From Nocardia iowensis (lineage in GTDB: Bacteria > Actinomycetota > Actinomycetes > Mycobacteriales > Mycobacteriaceae): 64,000 nt of DNA. The translations under genes and the position numbers were made by a program. Location: contig NZ_CP078145.1 of NCBI RefSeq assembly GCF_019222765.1, positions 3,472,001 to 3,536,000 on the forward strand, written 5' to 3'. Positions 33,479-40,882 of the stretch are shown here, one piece after another. Each line of letters starts with the position of its first letter. The stretch's first letter is position 1. Below the pieces are notes generated by a model, which saw only the letters and a program-made list of their open reading frames with translations, was not told where the DNA came from and did not search any database.

Positions 33479-34453
33479 TCACCGGCCACTTCGCCGGAAT
33501 GGAGTTCGACCCCGCTCTCCTGTACGCCAACGAGCTGAACAGCTTTGTGCCGAGTTCGTGGAGCAGCCAGCTCGTGAAGCGGGCAGCGCCCGGCGGGCAG
33601 GTATGGATTCCATCGCTGCTGCCCCATACGCCGCCGACGTCGAACATGATGGCCTGCCCGTCGGATCGGGTCGGAATTGGGGCTGTTCGGCGGGACTACC
33701 GTGTCCGGTGAGGTTCCCACCGAGTCGGATCCGGGCATCGACGATGTCATCGACGCCCTTGTCGACGAGGCCACCCGTCCGTAACTCGAAGAAAATCCAG
33801 TAGTCGTGGAGCCGCTGTGGTATTTCCGTCTGCGGGTAGGGCGATCGTTCGGCGAATCCGCGTGAGCGATACAACCGTTGGGCATCGACCATGAACCGGG
33901 CGGTATCGAGCCGCACGGTGGACATTCCTCGCTGCGCGGCCTGCCCGAGCAAGCAGTCGAGCAGACGCGAACCGACGTGCAGGCCACGGAAGTCGGGAGC
34001 GACGTGCATCCGCTTCACCTCGCCGACGCCGGGGACGCGTGGTCCACGGGCCTGCTCACAGTGCGGGTGGATGCGGCCCCGAGCACCGCGACCCCGAGGC
34101 GTGAGGTTGGCCGGAAAGCCTGCCCCGTCGACCGGTGTGGCTTGGCTCGAGGTCAGTTCGGTGCGAATCCGTTGCAGTCGTTCGACGGTCGCGGCGAGCT
34201 CGGCATCCAAGGTGCGCAGCGCTTGTTCGGGATGGTCGGTCATATCGCCCATCTCCGCGATCCGGGCCAGCGAGAAACCCAGATCGACAAGGCGTTTGAT
34301 CCGCAGCAGGCGCACCAGGTGCGGCACACCGTAGAGCTTGTAGCCATTGGAGCGCCGCTCGGGCTCGGCCAGCAAGCCGATCTCGTGATAAGGCCGCACC
34401 GCCCGCACACTGGTGCCGGCGAGATCGGCGATCTCACGCGTACTCCAAGCCAT
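33479..34453 (-). pseudogene. Chimeric ORF: truncated MerR regulator joined to a truncated GNAT acetyltransferase
   Basis: ATG 34453 (GAGGG upstream) begins an intact MerR winged helix: STREIADLAGTSVRAVRPYH, GYKLYGVPHLVRLLRIKRLV, DLGFSLARIAEMGD, and part of the dimer helix. Near residue 120 this ends, and after ~25 unrelated residues the C-terminal half of a GNAT acetyltransferase follows (EVKRMHVAPDFRGLHVGSRL, LYRSRGFAERSPY, DYWIFFELR). The natural GNAT stop is lost and ~100 more codons follow. The MerR effector domain and the GNAT N-terminal half, including part of the acetyl-CoA site, are gone. The DNA-binding half might still bind. Its own promoter (34504-34534) is of the same MerR type. 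Confidence 0.7.
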
Positions 34454-34503
34454 AACAGTCCCTCTTTCGGAACCGGATCCGCCCGCTGCGAACACACCGC
34501 ACC

Positions 34504-34534
34504 AGCAGACACTTTGTCGCCACGGCACAGTCAA
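34504..34534 (-). promoter_or_regulatory. MerR-type promoter, copy B, of the MerR-GNAT ORF
   Basis: Reading leftward: TTGACT, 19-base spacer GTGCCGTGGCGACAAAGTG, TCTGCT. Transcription would start near 34497, ~45 bases before ATG 34453. This places the MerR gene under its own kind of promoter, as expected for autoregulation. Confidence 0.65.
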
Positions 34535-34804
34535 GTCAGACGGAAATGCCGCAGGGGCTTCACCGCTACTGGCTCGGTGAATCCGATCACCGAGGTCGTG
34601 TGGTCCCGCGCCGCTGCCCACCCGGGATCGGCGGTCACGCCGGGCCTTTCACTAGGACCGATATGTGGCGCGTGCGCGTCGTGCTTCCCGTTGGAGGTGA
34701 AATCGACTAAACCCGAGCCGTTTCGGGGCCAAGCGTCTATTCGTGCAGTGGCAACCGCATCGACGCCGGGGAACCCATCGAATTGATGTGATCCGGTGCG
34801 CGTC

Positions 34805-34835
34805 TTGACCGTGCCCCCACGGCATGCCCGACAGT
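34805..34835 (+). promoter_or_regulatory. MerR-type promoter, copy C, of the FAD/F420 oxidoreductase pair
   Basis: TTGACC, 19-base spacer GTGCCCCCACGGCATGCCC, GACAGT. It ends 37 bases before the FAD oxidoreductase start at 34873 and is back-to-back with copy B, 270 bases away. Confidence 0.6.
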
Positions 34836-34872
34836 CTCGTCCGGGGGCAGGACATACAGGAGTCGAATTTTC

Positions 34873-36102
34873 ATGTACGACGTCATCGTGGTCGGCGCGC
34901 GCTGTGCCGGTTCACCATTGGCCATGCTGCTCGCTCGCCGCGGGCACCGGGTGCTGGTGGTCGACCGGAATGCCTTTCCCAGCGACACCCTCTCCACGCA
35001 CTACATCCATCAGCCGGGCATAGCCCGGCTGCGAGACTGGGGTCTGCTGGATAAACTAATTGCCAGCGGCGTACCGCCCGTGCGCCGAATGAATGCTTCG
35101 CCGACACTGCGCGGACTCGCCGAGATCGAAGGCGTCACCGAGACCTACGCGCCACGCCGCACCGTTCTAGACGCGCTGCTGGTCGATGCCGCGCGTGCCG
35201 CCGGCGCCGAGGTGATCGAGAGGTTCACCGTCACCGATCTGATCTGGGATGACGGGCGGGTCGTCGGTGTCCGAGGCTCTTCTGCGGACACCGGCGAACA
35301 GGAATTTCGTGCGTCCTTCGTCGTCGGCGCGGACGGCCGCAATTCCACCGTCTCCAAACTGGTGGACGCCGAATACAACCGGGTGATCCCGGCCCTCAGC
35401 TTCGCGTCCTATACGTATTACGACGGACTGGACTGGGAGCCGCAACTCAGGTTCGGATCCGATCCGCAGGTGTTCGGCAGTTGGCCCACCAACGACGGCC
35501 GGGTCCTGGTCGCTGTCATGCGCCTGCTCGACCGGTACTCGGAATTTCGCGCGGATGTGGCAGGCAACTTCCAGCAGGTGGTCGATCAGGTCCTGCCGGA
35601 GTACGGTGCTCAGCTGCGCGACGCCGAGCGTGCGGAACCGTTCCGCACGCTTCGCTATCCGGACAACTACTACCGTCGCTCCGCGGGCCCTGGCTGGGCA
35701 CTGGTCGGCGACGCCGGCTACCACAAGGATCCAGTGACGGGGTGGGGCATCTCCGACGCGCTGGTCTACGGTGAGCTGCTCGCGGACAAGCTGCATGCGG
35801 GCCTGTCCGGCGCGCAGCCCATCGACAAGGCGGTGCGTGAGTACGAGCGACTACGCGACGAACGCACCACCGACACCTTCGATTTCACCTGCACGCGCGC
35901 CGAGATGAAGCCGCCCTCCCCCCTGGAGCAGGCCGTGGTCGAGGCCGCCGGCGGCAGCGAGTTGGGGCGGAACCGATACTTCACCATGGTCGGCGGCGGC
36001 ATGAAAAGCTCCGAATTCTTCGCCAGGGACAACCTGCAAGCCCTGTACGAGGCGGCAGGCACGCCCGCCGCCGATCGCCTGTTTCCCACCGAATCCTGCT
36101 AG
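34873..36102 (+). CDS. FAD-dependent oxidoreductase (geranylgeranyl reductase/halogenase-like)
   Basis: 409 residues. VIVVGARCAGSPLAMLLARR is the FAD-binding GxGxxG-type motif (with GARCAGS), VVGADGRNS the DG motif, and WALVGDAGYHKDPVTGWGIS the second FAD site. The overall layout (SxxxxYIHQPGI, CAG) is that of class A flavoproteins close to geranylgeranyl reductases and FAD halogenases; no halogenase WxWxIP motif is present. It stands 12 bases before an F420-dependent oxidoreductase, behind a MerR-type promoter, and the two likely act on one compound. Confidence 0.86.
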   Translation: MYDVIVVGARCAGSPLAMLLARRGHRVLVVDRNAFPSDTLSTHYIHQPGIARLRDWGLLDKLIASGVPPVRRMNASPTLRGLAEIEGVTETYAPRRTVLDALLVDAARAAGAEVIERFTVTDLIWDDGRVVGVRGSSADTGEQEFRASFVVGADGRNSTVSKLVDAEYNRVIPALSFASYTYYDGLDWEPQLRFGSDPQVFGSWPTNDGRVLVAVMRLLDRYSEFRADVAGNFQQVVDQVLPEYGAQLRDAERAEPFRTLRYPDNYYRRSAGPGWALVGDAGYHKDPVTGWGISDALVYGELLADKLHAGLSGAQPIDKAVREYERLRDERTTDTFDFTCTRAEMKPPSPLEQAVVEAAGGSELGRNRYFTMVGGGMKSSEFFARDNLQALYEAAGTPAADRLFPTESC

Positions 36103-36114
36103 GAGGAATCCGCC

Positions 36115-37029
36115 GTGCGCATCGGCATCATGTTCGACTACCAACAGGCCGGGCCGGACGCAATCTCCCGGCTCGTCGATGATCTGCGACAAGCCGTGGA
36201 GGAGGGTTTCGAATCCGCTTGGCTGCCACAGATGTTCGGGATGGACGCGCTGACCGCACTCGCGGTGGCCGGCAATCGGGTTCCGGGAATCCAGTTGGGC
36301 GTTGGGGTCGTGCCCACCTATCCGCGCCATCCCGGCGTACTCGCGCAGCAGGCCCGCACCACCGCACTCGCGGTCGGGCCGGGGCGATTAAGCCTGGGTA
36401 TCGGCGTGTCGGGCAAATTCGTCATCGAGCAGATGTACGGCTACGACTACGCCAGACCCGTCGGGTACCTGAGGGAGTACCTGTCGGTACTGTCGCCGCT
36501 GTTGGACGGACAGTCGGTGTCCTACGCCGGGGAAACGATCCGTGCCAACCTTGCGCTGGATGCGATGGGGGAGGACCGGATACCGGTGCTGGTGGGTGCG
36601 CTGGGTTCACAGATGCTGCGGCTGGCCGGTGGCCACACCGACGGCGCAATGCTCTGGCTGACCGGACCGGCGACCATCCGTTCGCATGTCGTGCCGCCCC
36701 TGTCCGCCGCGGCCACTGCAGCCGGGCGGCTCGCGCCACGCGTGGTGTGCTTGTTACCGGTGTGCGTCACCGACCGTGCCGACGAGGTACGTGCGGTGGC
36801 CGCCGAGACGTTCGAGATGTACGGCACCTTGCCGAACTACCGCGCCGTGTTGGACCGCGAGGGAGCGGAGGGGCCCGCCGATGTAGCCGTCATCGGCACC
36901 GAGGAGCAAGTGGCGGCTCGGATCCGCGAGATATTCGCCGCGGGCGCAACGGAATTCGTCGGCACCTTGTTCACCGGAGGCGAGTCCGCCGCACGCACAC
37001 GCGCCTTGCTCGCGGAACTGGCCGCCTGA
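36115..37029 (+). CDS. LLM-class F420-dependent oxidoreductase
   Basis: 304 residues of the bacterial luciferase-like (TIM-barrel) family, of the F420-dependent type. Visible features are the ESAWLPQMFGMDALTAL helix, GVGVVPTYPRHPGVLAQQAR, LGIGVSGKFVIEQMYGYDY and the C-terminal EFVGTLFTGG. Coenzyme F420 usage is inferred from similarity to N5,N10-methylene-tetrahydromethanopterin reductase-like proteins common in Nocardia and Mycobacterium. GTG 36115 has AGGAGG 8 bases upstream. It forms an operon with the FAD oxidoreductase. Confidence 0.88.
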   Translation: MRIGIMFDYQQAGPDAISRLVDDLRQAVEEGFESAWLPQMFGMDALTALAVAGNRVPGIQLGVGVVPTYPRHPGVLAQQARTTALAVGPGRLSLGIGVSGKFVIEQMYGYDYARPVGYLREYLSVLSPLLDGQSVSYAGETIRANLALDAMGEDRIPVLVGALGSQMLRLAGGHTDGAMLWLTGPATIRSHVVPPLSAAATAAGRLAPRVVCLLPVCVTDRADEVRAVAAETFEMYGTLPNYRAVLDREGAEGPADVAVIGTEEQVAARIREIFAAGATEFVGTLFTGGESAARTRALLAELAA

Positions 37030-37086
37030 ATTGGTCGAAGCTGTGGTGGCGGGGCGTCGTTCGGCATCGGGGCACGGGAACCGGCA

Positions 37087-37188
37087 GTGGAACTCGACCG
37101 GCGGTGGGGCGCGTCCCGGTGGGGCCGCGAACTCGGCCCCGAAGGCCTGATCGGATACCTGCAGATCCAAAGCGTCTACCGTGGCCTT
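37087..37188 (+). pseudogene. Aldehyde dehydrogenase C-terminal scrap (plus strand)
   Basis: Reads ASRWGRELGPEGLIGYLQIQ then SVYRG, the final block of an aldehyde dehydrogenase (GxGRExGPEGLxxYLxxKSVY). It ends where the next fragment, from the block just before it in such proteins, begins on the opposite strand. Confidence 0.6.
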
Positions 37189-37189
37189 G

Positions 37190-37265
37190 ACCCCGCCGAA
37201 CGGGTCGGCGATGTAGCGATTGACGCCGATCATGCCGGTGCGCACGCGCCGCGCTACGGCCGCGC
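37190..37265 (-). pseudogene. Aldehyde dehydrogenase penultimate block (minus strand)
   Basis: Reads leftward RRVRTGMIGVNRYIADPFGG then VKA, the block that normally precedes GxGRExGPEG in aldehyde dehydrogenases (RTGxVGVN...PFGGVKxSG). With the plus-strand scrap it makes a tail-to-tail pair, so the 3' end of an old gene has been inverted, or two copies collided. Confidence 0.6.
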
Positions 37266-37319
37266 CTCGTGGCGCCCGGTGCGCCGGTCGCGGCCGGTAA
37301 GCAGGTCCGCCGGATCGGC

Positions 37320-37650
37320 TCAGATGGTCTTCAACGTCCCGCCGTCGATGATGTAGTCCGCGCCGATGATGTTGGTGGCCTTGGCGGAGACCAGGAAGGT
37401 GACAAGGGCGGCCACCTCCTCGGACCCGGGGAGACGGTGTCGACGCGCACGCCACGCCGCCCGAACTCCTCGCTGAGCCGCTTGCCGAATGCGGTCAGTG
37501 CCGCCTTCGCCTCGCTGTAGCCGACCGGCCCGCTCGACGGCCAGCGGGCGTTGATCGAGGAGATGGTGACGATCGCGCCGCGTCGCTCCAGCAGGCTCGG
37601 CAGTGCGGCCCGGCTGGCCCAGATCGCGCTGATTCGGCCCAGACCGCTCC
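37320..37650 (-). pseudogene. SDR gene remnant with internal deletion
   Basis: Reads leftward from about 37640: ALPSLLERRGAIVTISSINA, VGYSEAKAALTAFGKRLSEE (with the YxxxK dyad), RGVRVDTVSPG. A change of frame, with loss of ~45 residues usually found there, is followed by SEEVAALVTFLVSAKATNII then GADYIIDGG and TGA at 37320. N-terminal half absent. A dead short-chain dehydrogenase. Confidence 0.7.
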
Positions 37651-37651
37651 C

Positions 37652-38039
37652 GGCGCGACCCGCGAAGCTGACGAGCGGAGGGATGAAGAACACGATCGGC
37701 ACCATCGCCGAGGACGGAACGCCACGAGTTCCCGGTCTGCGGTGAGCATTACATCTCCAGAAGGTGGGGCGGCCATGCGCTCGGTGTGGTGCCAGGCAGG
37801 AATCGGTCCGCCGACCTCGGGGCCAGGTTCGAGGGATTGGTGCCTGGCGAGCGATACCCGAAATCGGCGGACCCGTGCGGTGGTCGGCCGTGCCGCCCGA
37901 CAGCGACAACGGAGGGCAGTCCGTGCGGCTGATCACCGGCCTCTAACATTAAGCGGCGGTGCGTAATTGTGCCTATCCTCCGACAAGCTGATCTTTCCGG
38001 CCGATCGGCGGGTTGCGCGGGCTCATGACAGGTCCCCTG
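37652..38039. other. Relic zone without a recognisable gene
   Basis: I see no supportable gene. Composition is protein-like in places but no frame has known motifs. Confidence 0.4.
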
Positions 38040-38130
38040 ACAGAATGCCTGGCACGCTCCGCGACGAGGGCGGCCTGCACGCGGGTGCTGGTGTTCAAAT
38101 TGCTGATAATGCTGCCCACGTGGATTCCGT
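38040..38130 (-). pseudogene. Possible LuxR-type helix-turn-helix tail
   Basis: Reads leftward GIHVGSIISNLNTSTRVQAA then LVAERAR, which resembles the end of LuxR (GerE) DNA-binding domains (VxxHVxxILxKLxxxxRVQAALxARRAG). The recognition helix before it is not preserved. Weak but in keeping with a second, clearer LuxR relic at 39941. Confidence 0.4.
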
Positions 38131-38565
38131 CGCTGTCGGGCTTGCCGTCTCGGACTGGTTGGTAGTCGCTGCCGAGCACGCTGTCCGCGTCGAGCACGGT
38201 CGCTTGTTTCGAAAATTGCGCCGCGACCGTCCGGGCCGCATCGGCTGCCCGATCCGAGGTACTTGATATGGACGCCTCCGATGTCGTCTTCGGTGGACGT
38301 CGGAATCATCCACCGGACTCAGTAGGCATCCGCTTATGCCTGCGGGTTCCGCGCGTTCGCGCCGGTCGCCAACCAGCCGCTGGCTGTGCGCACATCTGCG
38401 TAACGGGTACAAGAAGCTCGAATCAACCACGACCCCCAGCGTTTGCGTGACAGTACTTTTTGACCCCACCGATCGGCTGGATCACCTCGGCCACATGGCT
38501 GGATGCTCGACATCTCCCTTGCTCCGGGACAAACAACGCGTCCTAATTTGGGACCGTGTACCGCG
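38131..38565. other. Relic zone without a recognisable gene
   Basis: 435 bases of no identifiable coding content on either strand. Confidence 0.4.
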
Positions 38566-38685
38566 ACATGAATCGGCCCCTTCGACGTTCGTCCTCGTTC
38601 CCGGAGCCTGGCAAGGGGCGTGGTCCTGGCAACCGGCAGCACGGCGGCTACGCGCTGCGGGACGCACGGTGCTCACCCTGACCAC
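38566..38685 (+). pseudogene. N-terminal scrap of an alpha/beta hydrolase
   Basis: Reads ESAPSTFVLVPGAWQGAWSW then QPAARRLRAAGRTVLTLT, the first strands and oxyanion segment (VPGAWxGAW) of a lid-less alpha/beta hydrolase. It is joined in frame to an unrelated oxidase tail at 38686. Confidence 0.6.
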
Positions 38686-38776
38686 GGGAAAGCTGCTCGC
38701 CCAACAGATCATGACCGGGACGCAACCTCCGGAACTCGTCCCGTTCCACCCGCTGCGTTCGCCGTACGGCAACTGA
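38686..38776 (+). pseudogene. C-terminal tail of an FAD amino-acid oxidase-like gene
   Basis: Reads TGKLLAQQIMTGTQPPELVP then FHPLR and a stop at 38774-38776. It matches the last helix of DadA/ThiO-like oxidases (xxTGxLLAxLIxTGxxPPELxPFxPxR). Only this tail remains. Confidence 0.5.
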
Positions 38777-38974
38777 CGCGTGGATGACCCGTCACGCCGG
38801 ATACCCTCCTTCCGTCGATGAGAGCCTGCCCGAGTGCCTATGGTCGGCTCGTTGCCAAGAAAGCAGAACTGTGATCGACAATCGCCCTTCGGACTCACCG
38901 AATGAGCAATCCTCCGGTGCCGCTCGGAGCCGCGTACAGACCACCATGCTCGGAATCGTCTTGACCGCAGCGAT

Positions 38975-39196
38975 AAGCGGCCTGCACCTTCCCGGATCGC
39001 CCGCAAGGGCGTCGAATCCAGTGAACGTCTCGGCTGCCACCGGTGGGTGATCGAACGCACGATCTCGTGGCTGACCGGCTACCACCGGCTCAACATCTGA
39101 TACGACCGCAAAGGAATCCACTTCTGCGCCTTATTAACTCTGGCCGCCGCGCTCACCTGCATCAAGAAACGGATGAAAGCGCAAACGGCGACGTGA
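38975..39196 (+). mobile_element. IS5-family transposase C-terminal remnant
   Basis: Reads APSRIARKGVESSERLGCHR, WVIERTISWLTGYHRLNI, a TGA stop, then YDRKGIHFCALLTLAAALTC and IKK. This is the third catalytic block of IS5-type DDE transposases (RHRWVxERTxxWLxxxRRLxxRYxR), with the catalytic Glu kept in ERT, but there is an in-frame stop and no N-terminal part or terminal repeat. Confidence 0.75.
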
Positions 39197-39540
39197 GACA
39201 CGGTCTCAGTTGTCTGCTGGATTCGTTCGTGGTGACCGGTCGGTGTAAGTGCTTGTGTCGAGGATGGTGAATCCTGCTGCGCGCCAGCTGGTTCGGAGGG
39301 AGCATGTTCGACAGGGCGTCGCGGGGTAGATCTATCTGGTACGGCGACTGCGCGGCCATGAGCGGTTCCTGATCAGTGGTGCGGATGGACAATGCGGCGG
39401 GGGTTGTCGACTCTGAGCGGTCGTCGGCTGAGTGATGCCTGGAGTTTCTCGACGCGGGACATCTCACGAAAGAATGGCGCGCCTGCTGGCCAGGTGGGTG
39501 GAGGCGTGCACCGCCGCCGATTCCGGCCGTGTCGGTCATA

Positions 39541-39655
39541 CACGGCATCGCGGGAAACCTTTCGTACTCGGGCAGAAAACGGTCACGACATCTGCGCGCC
39601 GGACCCTCGACAGTCCAGTCCATGCCGCCACGGCACAGTCAAGTTGGAAGATGCG
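39541..39655 (-). repeat. Duplicated promoter-leader segment, copy 1
   Basis: Aligned on the minus strand, this segment matches 40678-40790 on the plus strand without gaps across the promoter, CTGGACTGTCGA, CGGCGCGC, GTGACCGTTT and TGCCC blocks, up to the ATG at the same distance (roughly three quarters identical by eye). Confidence 0.7.
39612..39642 (-). promoter_or_regulatory. MerR-type promoter, copy D
   Basis: Reading leftward: TTGACT, 19-base spacer GTGCCGTGGCGGCATGGAC, TGGACT. With its leader it is a diverged inverted duplicate of copy E. The gene it once drove is not recognisable. Confidence 0.6.
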
Positions 39656-39940
39656 CCACAGGGTTGTCGGGCACGGATCAGGTCATCCGTCGGCTGGGCT
39701 TCTCCGATAATGCGTGACAGCCCGATACCGCAGGCTGTCCGTTCACGCCTTTCTTGTCAAGAGCTGAAGGTGAAGGGAATTCCCGCTCGATTCGGAGTTC
39801 AAGATGACGTGCTCGGGCTTTGTTTCGATCTCGATTCCAGGTCCGTCCTGTTCGTCGCCCATGTCACATAAGTGGCGTAAGGCGTTTTGTGCCATTCGCC
39901 CACGCACGACACTCCCTCGCACGGTCGGGCCCATCCGGAA

Positions 39941-40190
39941 TCAGCCGGAGGGCTGGTCCATCAGCCCGGCCTGCCAGACACGGGCCGCGATCTGGACTCG
40001 ATTGCGGGCCGAGACCCGGCGGGTGATGCTGGCCAGCTGTGTCTTCACGGTGCTCAGCGACAGATACAGCTGCGCCGCGATCTCCGTATCGGTCGCGCCC
40101 GCGGCGACCAGGCGCGCGACTTCGAGTCACGCGGACTCAGTGCCGCGACCGCGACCTCGGGGGGCACCTGCCGAGATCGCCCCGCCCGGC
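39941..40190 (-). pseudogene. LuxR-type response-regulator tail with a 1-base deletion
   Basis: Reads leftward RQVPPEVAVAALSPR, then after a lost base near 40127 LEVARLVAAGATDTEIAAQL, YLSLSTVKTQLASITRRVSA, RNRVQIAARVWQAGLMDQ and TGA at 39941. This is a full GerE helix-turn-helix (LSPRExEVARLVAxGxTDxEIAxxLxLSxxTVKTxL). The receiver domain is missing and the frameshift splits LSPRE|LEVAR. Confidence 0.75.
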
Positions 40191-40194
40191 TGCG

Positions 40195-40377
40195 GCGCAA
40201 CAGTCGTCGAGCTGTGGCACGGTTCCGAGGTTCGGATGGTCCCGCTGTCACACGGGCAGTGGCTGGCTGAGCGCCTTCCCGCCGTGATCGCGCATCTCGA
40301 AGCCGAACAATGGCCACCTCTCCATGGCGATCGGCAGCCTGGGGGACAAGCTCGACGCCTTGACGAAAGAAAGGTGA
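40195..40377 (+). pseudogene. C-terminal scrap of an alpha/beta hydrolase, frameshifted
   Basis: Reads ATVVELWHGSEVRMVPLSHG then QWLAERLPAVIAHLEAE, the Asp-containing strand and following helix of an alpha/beta hydrolase. After a one-base shift it continues GHLSMAIGSLGDKLDALTKE to TGA at 40375, including the catalytic His block GHLS. A different hydrolase from the scrap at 38566. Confidence 0.65.
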
Positions 40378-40684
40378 CCGACGCATCCCGGGATGCAAGC
40401 ACGGTAGTGCCGCGCGTATCGCGCGGCCTTGAACGATGAACATCGGCATGAGGCGCGGCGCCCGACGTTCACGAACCGGACAGGCCAGCTTGCCCGGCAC
40501 CCGGCTCTCCAGCAACCATCGCGGCGGAAGTCGCGCTGGATGTCCGAACTCGTTGCGGCGCTCCGCGTTTCGCGTACATGTCGAGTCCTGCGCGAGGTGG
40601 TGCCGCTGATGACGCGGTGGACGGTGGCGACGATGCTGACCACGCTCACGGCCTCCTATCGAGACGCAGCTGTCTGATTGTGAC
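40378..40684. other. Relic zone without a recognisable gene
   Basis: About 300 bases with open but unfamiliar frames; nothing can be supported. Confidence 0.4.
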
Positions 40685-40790
40685 TTGACCGTGCCCCGGC
40701 GGCACGGTCTGGACTGTCGAATATTCGGCGCGCGAGTGCGGTGACCGTTTACTGCCCATGTAAGGAGGCTGTGCGATGCAGCACGGGCCG
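40678..40790 (+). repeat. Duplicated promoter-leader segment, copy 2
   Basis: Homologous to 39541-39655 in inverted orientation, about 1 kb away. Both copies keep the -35, the 19-bp spacer, the TGGACT -10 and the distance to an ATG. Confidence 0.7.
40685..40715 (+). promoter_or_regulatory. MerR-type promoter, copy E, before the P450 relic and SDR
   Basis: TTGACC, 19-base spacer GTGCCCCGGCGGCACGGTC, TGGACT. It holds a perfect dyad CCGTGCC-CCGGC-GGCACGG. Transcription would start near 40722. A strong AAGGAGG ribosome site follows at 40761-40767 and leads into the P450 relic at 40776. Confidence 0.7.
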
Positions 40791-40845
40791 ATAGCCCTGG
40801 ACCCGTTGGGGCCGATATCCACGGGGAATCCGCGCGGATCGAATT
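40776..40845 (+). pseudogene. Cytochrome P450 N-terminal remnant
   Basis: After AAGGAGG, ATG 40776 reads MQHGPIALDPLG and, one base later in the next frame, DIHGESARI. Together they give PIALDPLGxDIHGESARIR, the usual start of actinobacterial P450s. The rest of the gene is missing, and the second frame runs on into the SDR gene. Confidence 0.55.
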
Positions 40846-40882
40846 CATTCACCAGGTGCACTGGCACCGGAAAGCAGGGCAA

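Larger units (their letters stand above)
39197..39940. other. Relic zone holding promoter copy D; no recognisable gene
   Basis: 744 bases with no identifiable protein. A minus-strand frame opens after promoter D (ATG 39551) but shows no known family. The promoter and ~100 bases of leader are homologous to those at 40678-40790. Confidence 0.4.

Noticed and set aside
32698..33711. 337-codon plus-strand frame opposite the mannosyltransferase
   Set aside because: Hydrophilic antisense shadow; the mannosyltransferase frame has all GT39 motifs.
31852..33987. 711-codon version of the mannosyltransferase
   Set aside because: The first ~175 codons overlap the MerR-GNAT ORF, are low-complexity and have no counterpart in GT39 proteins.
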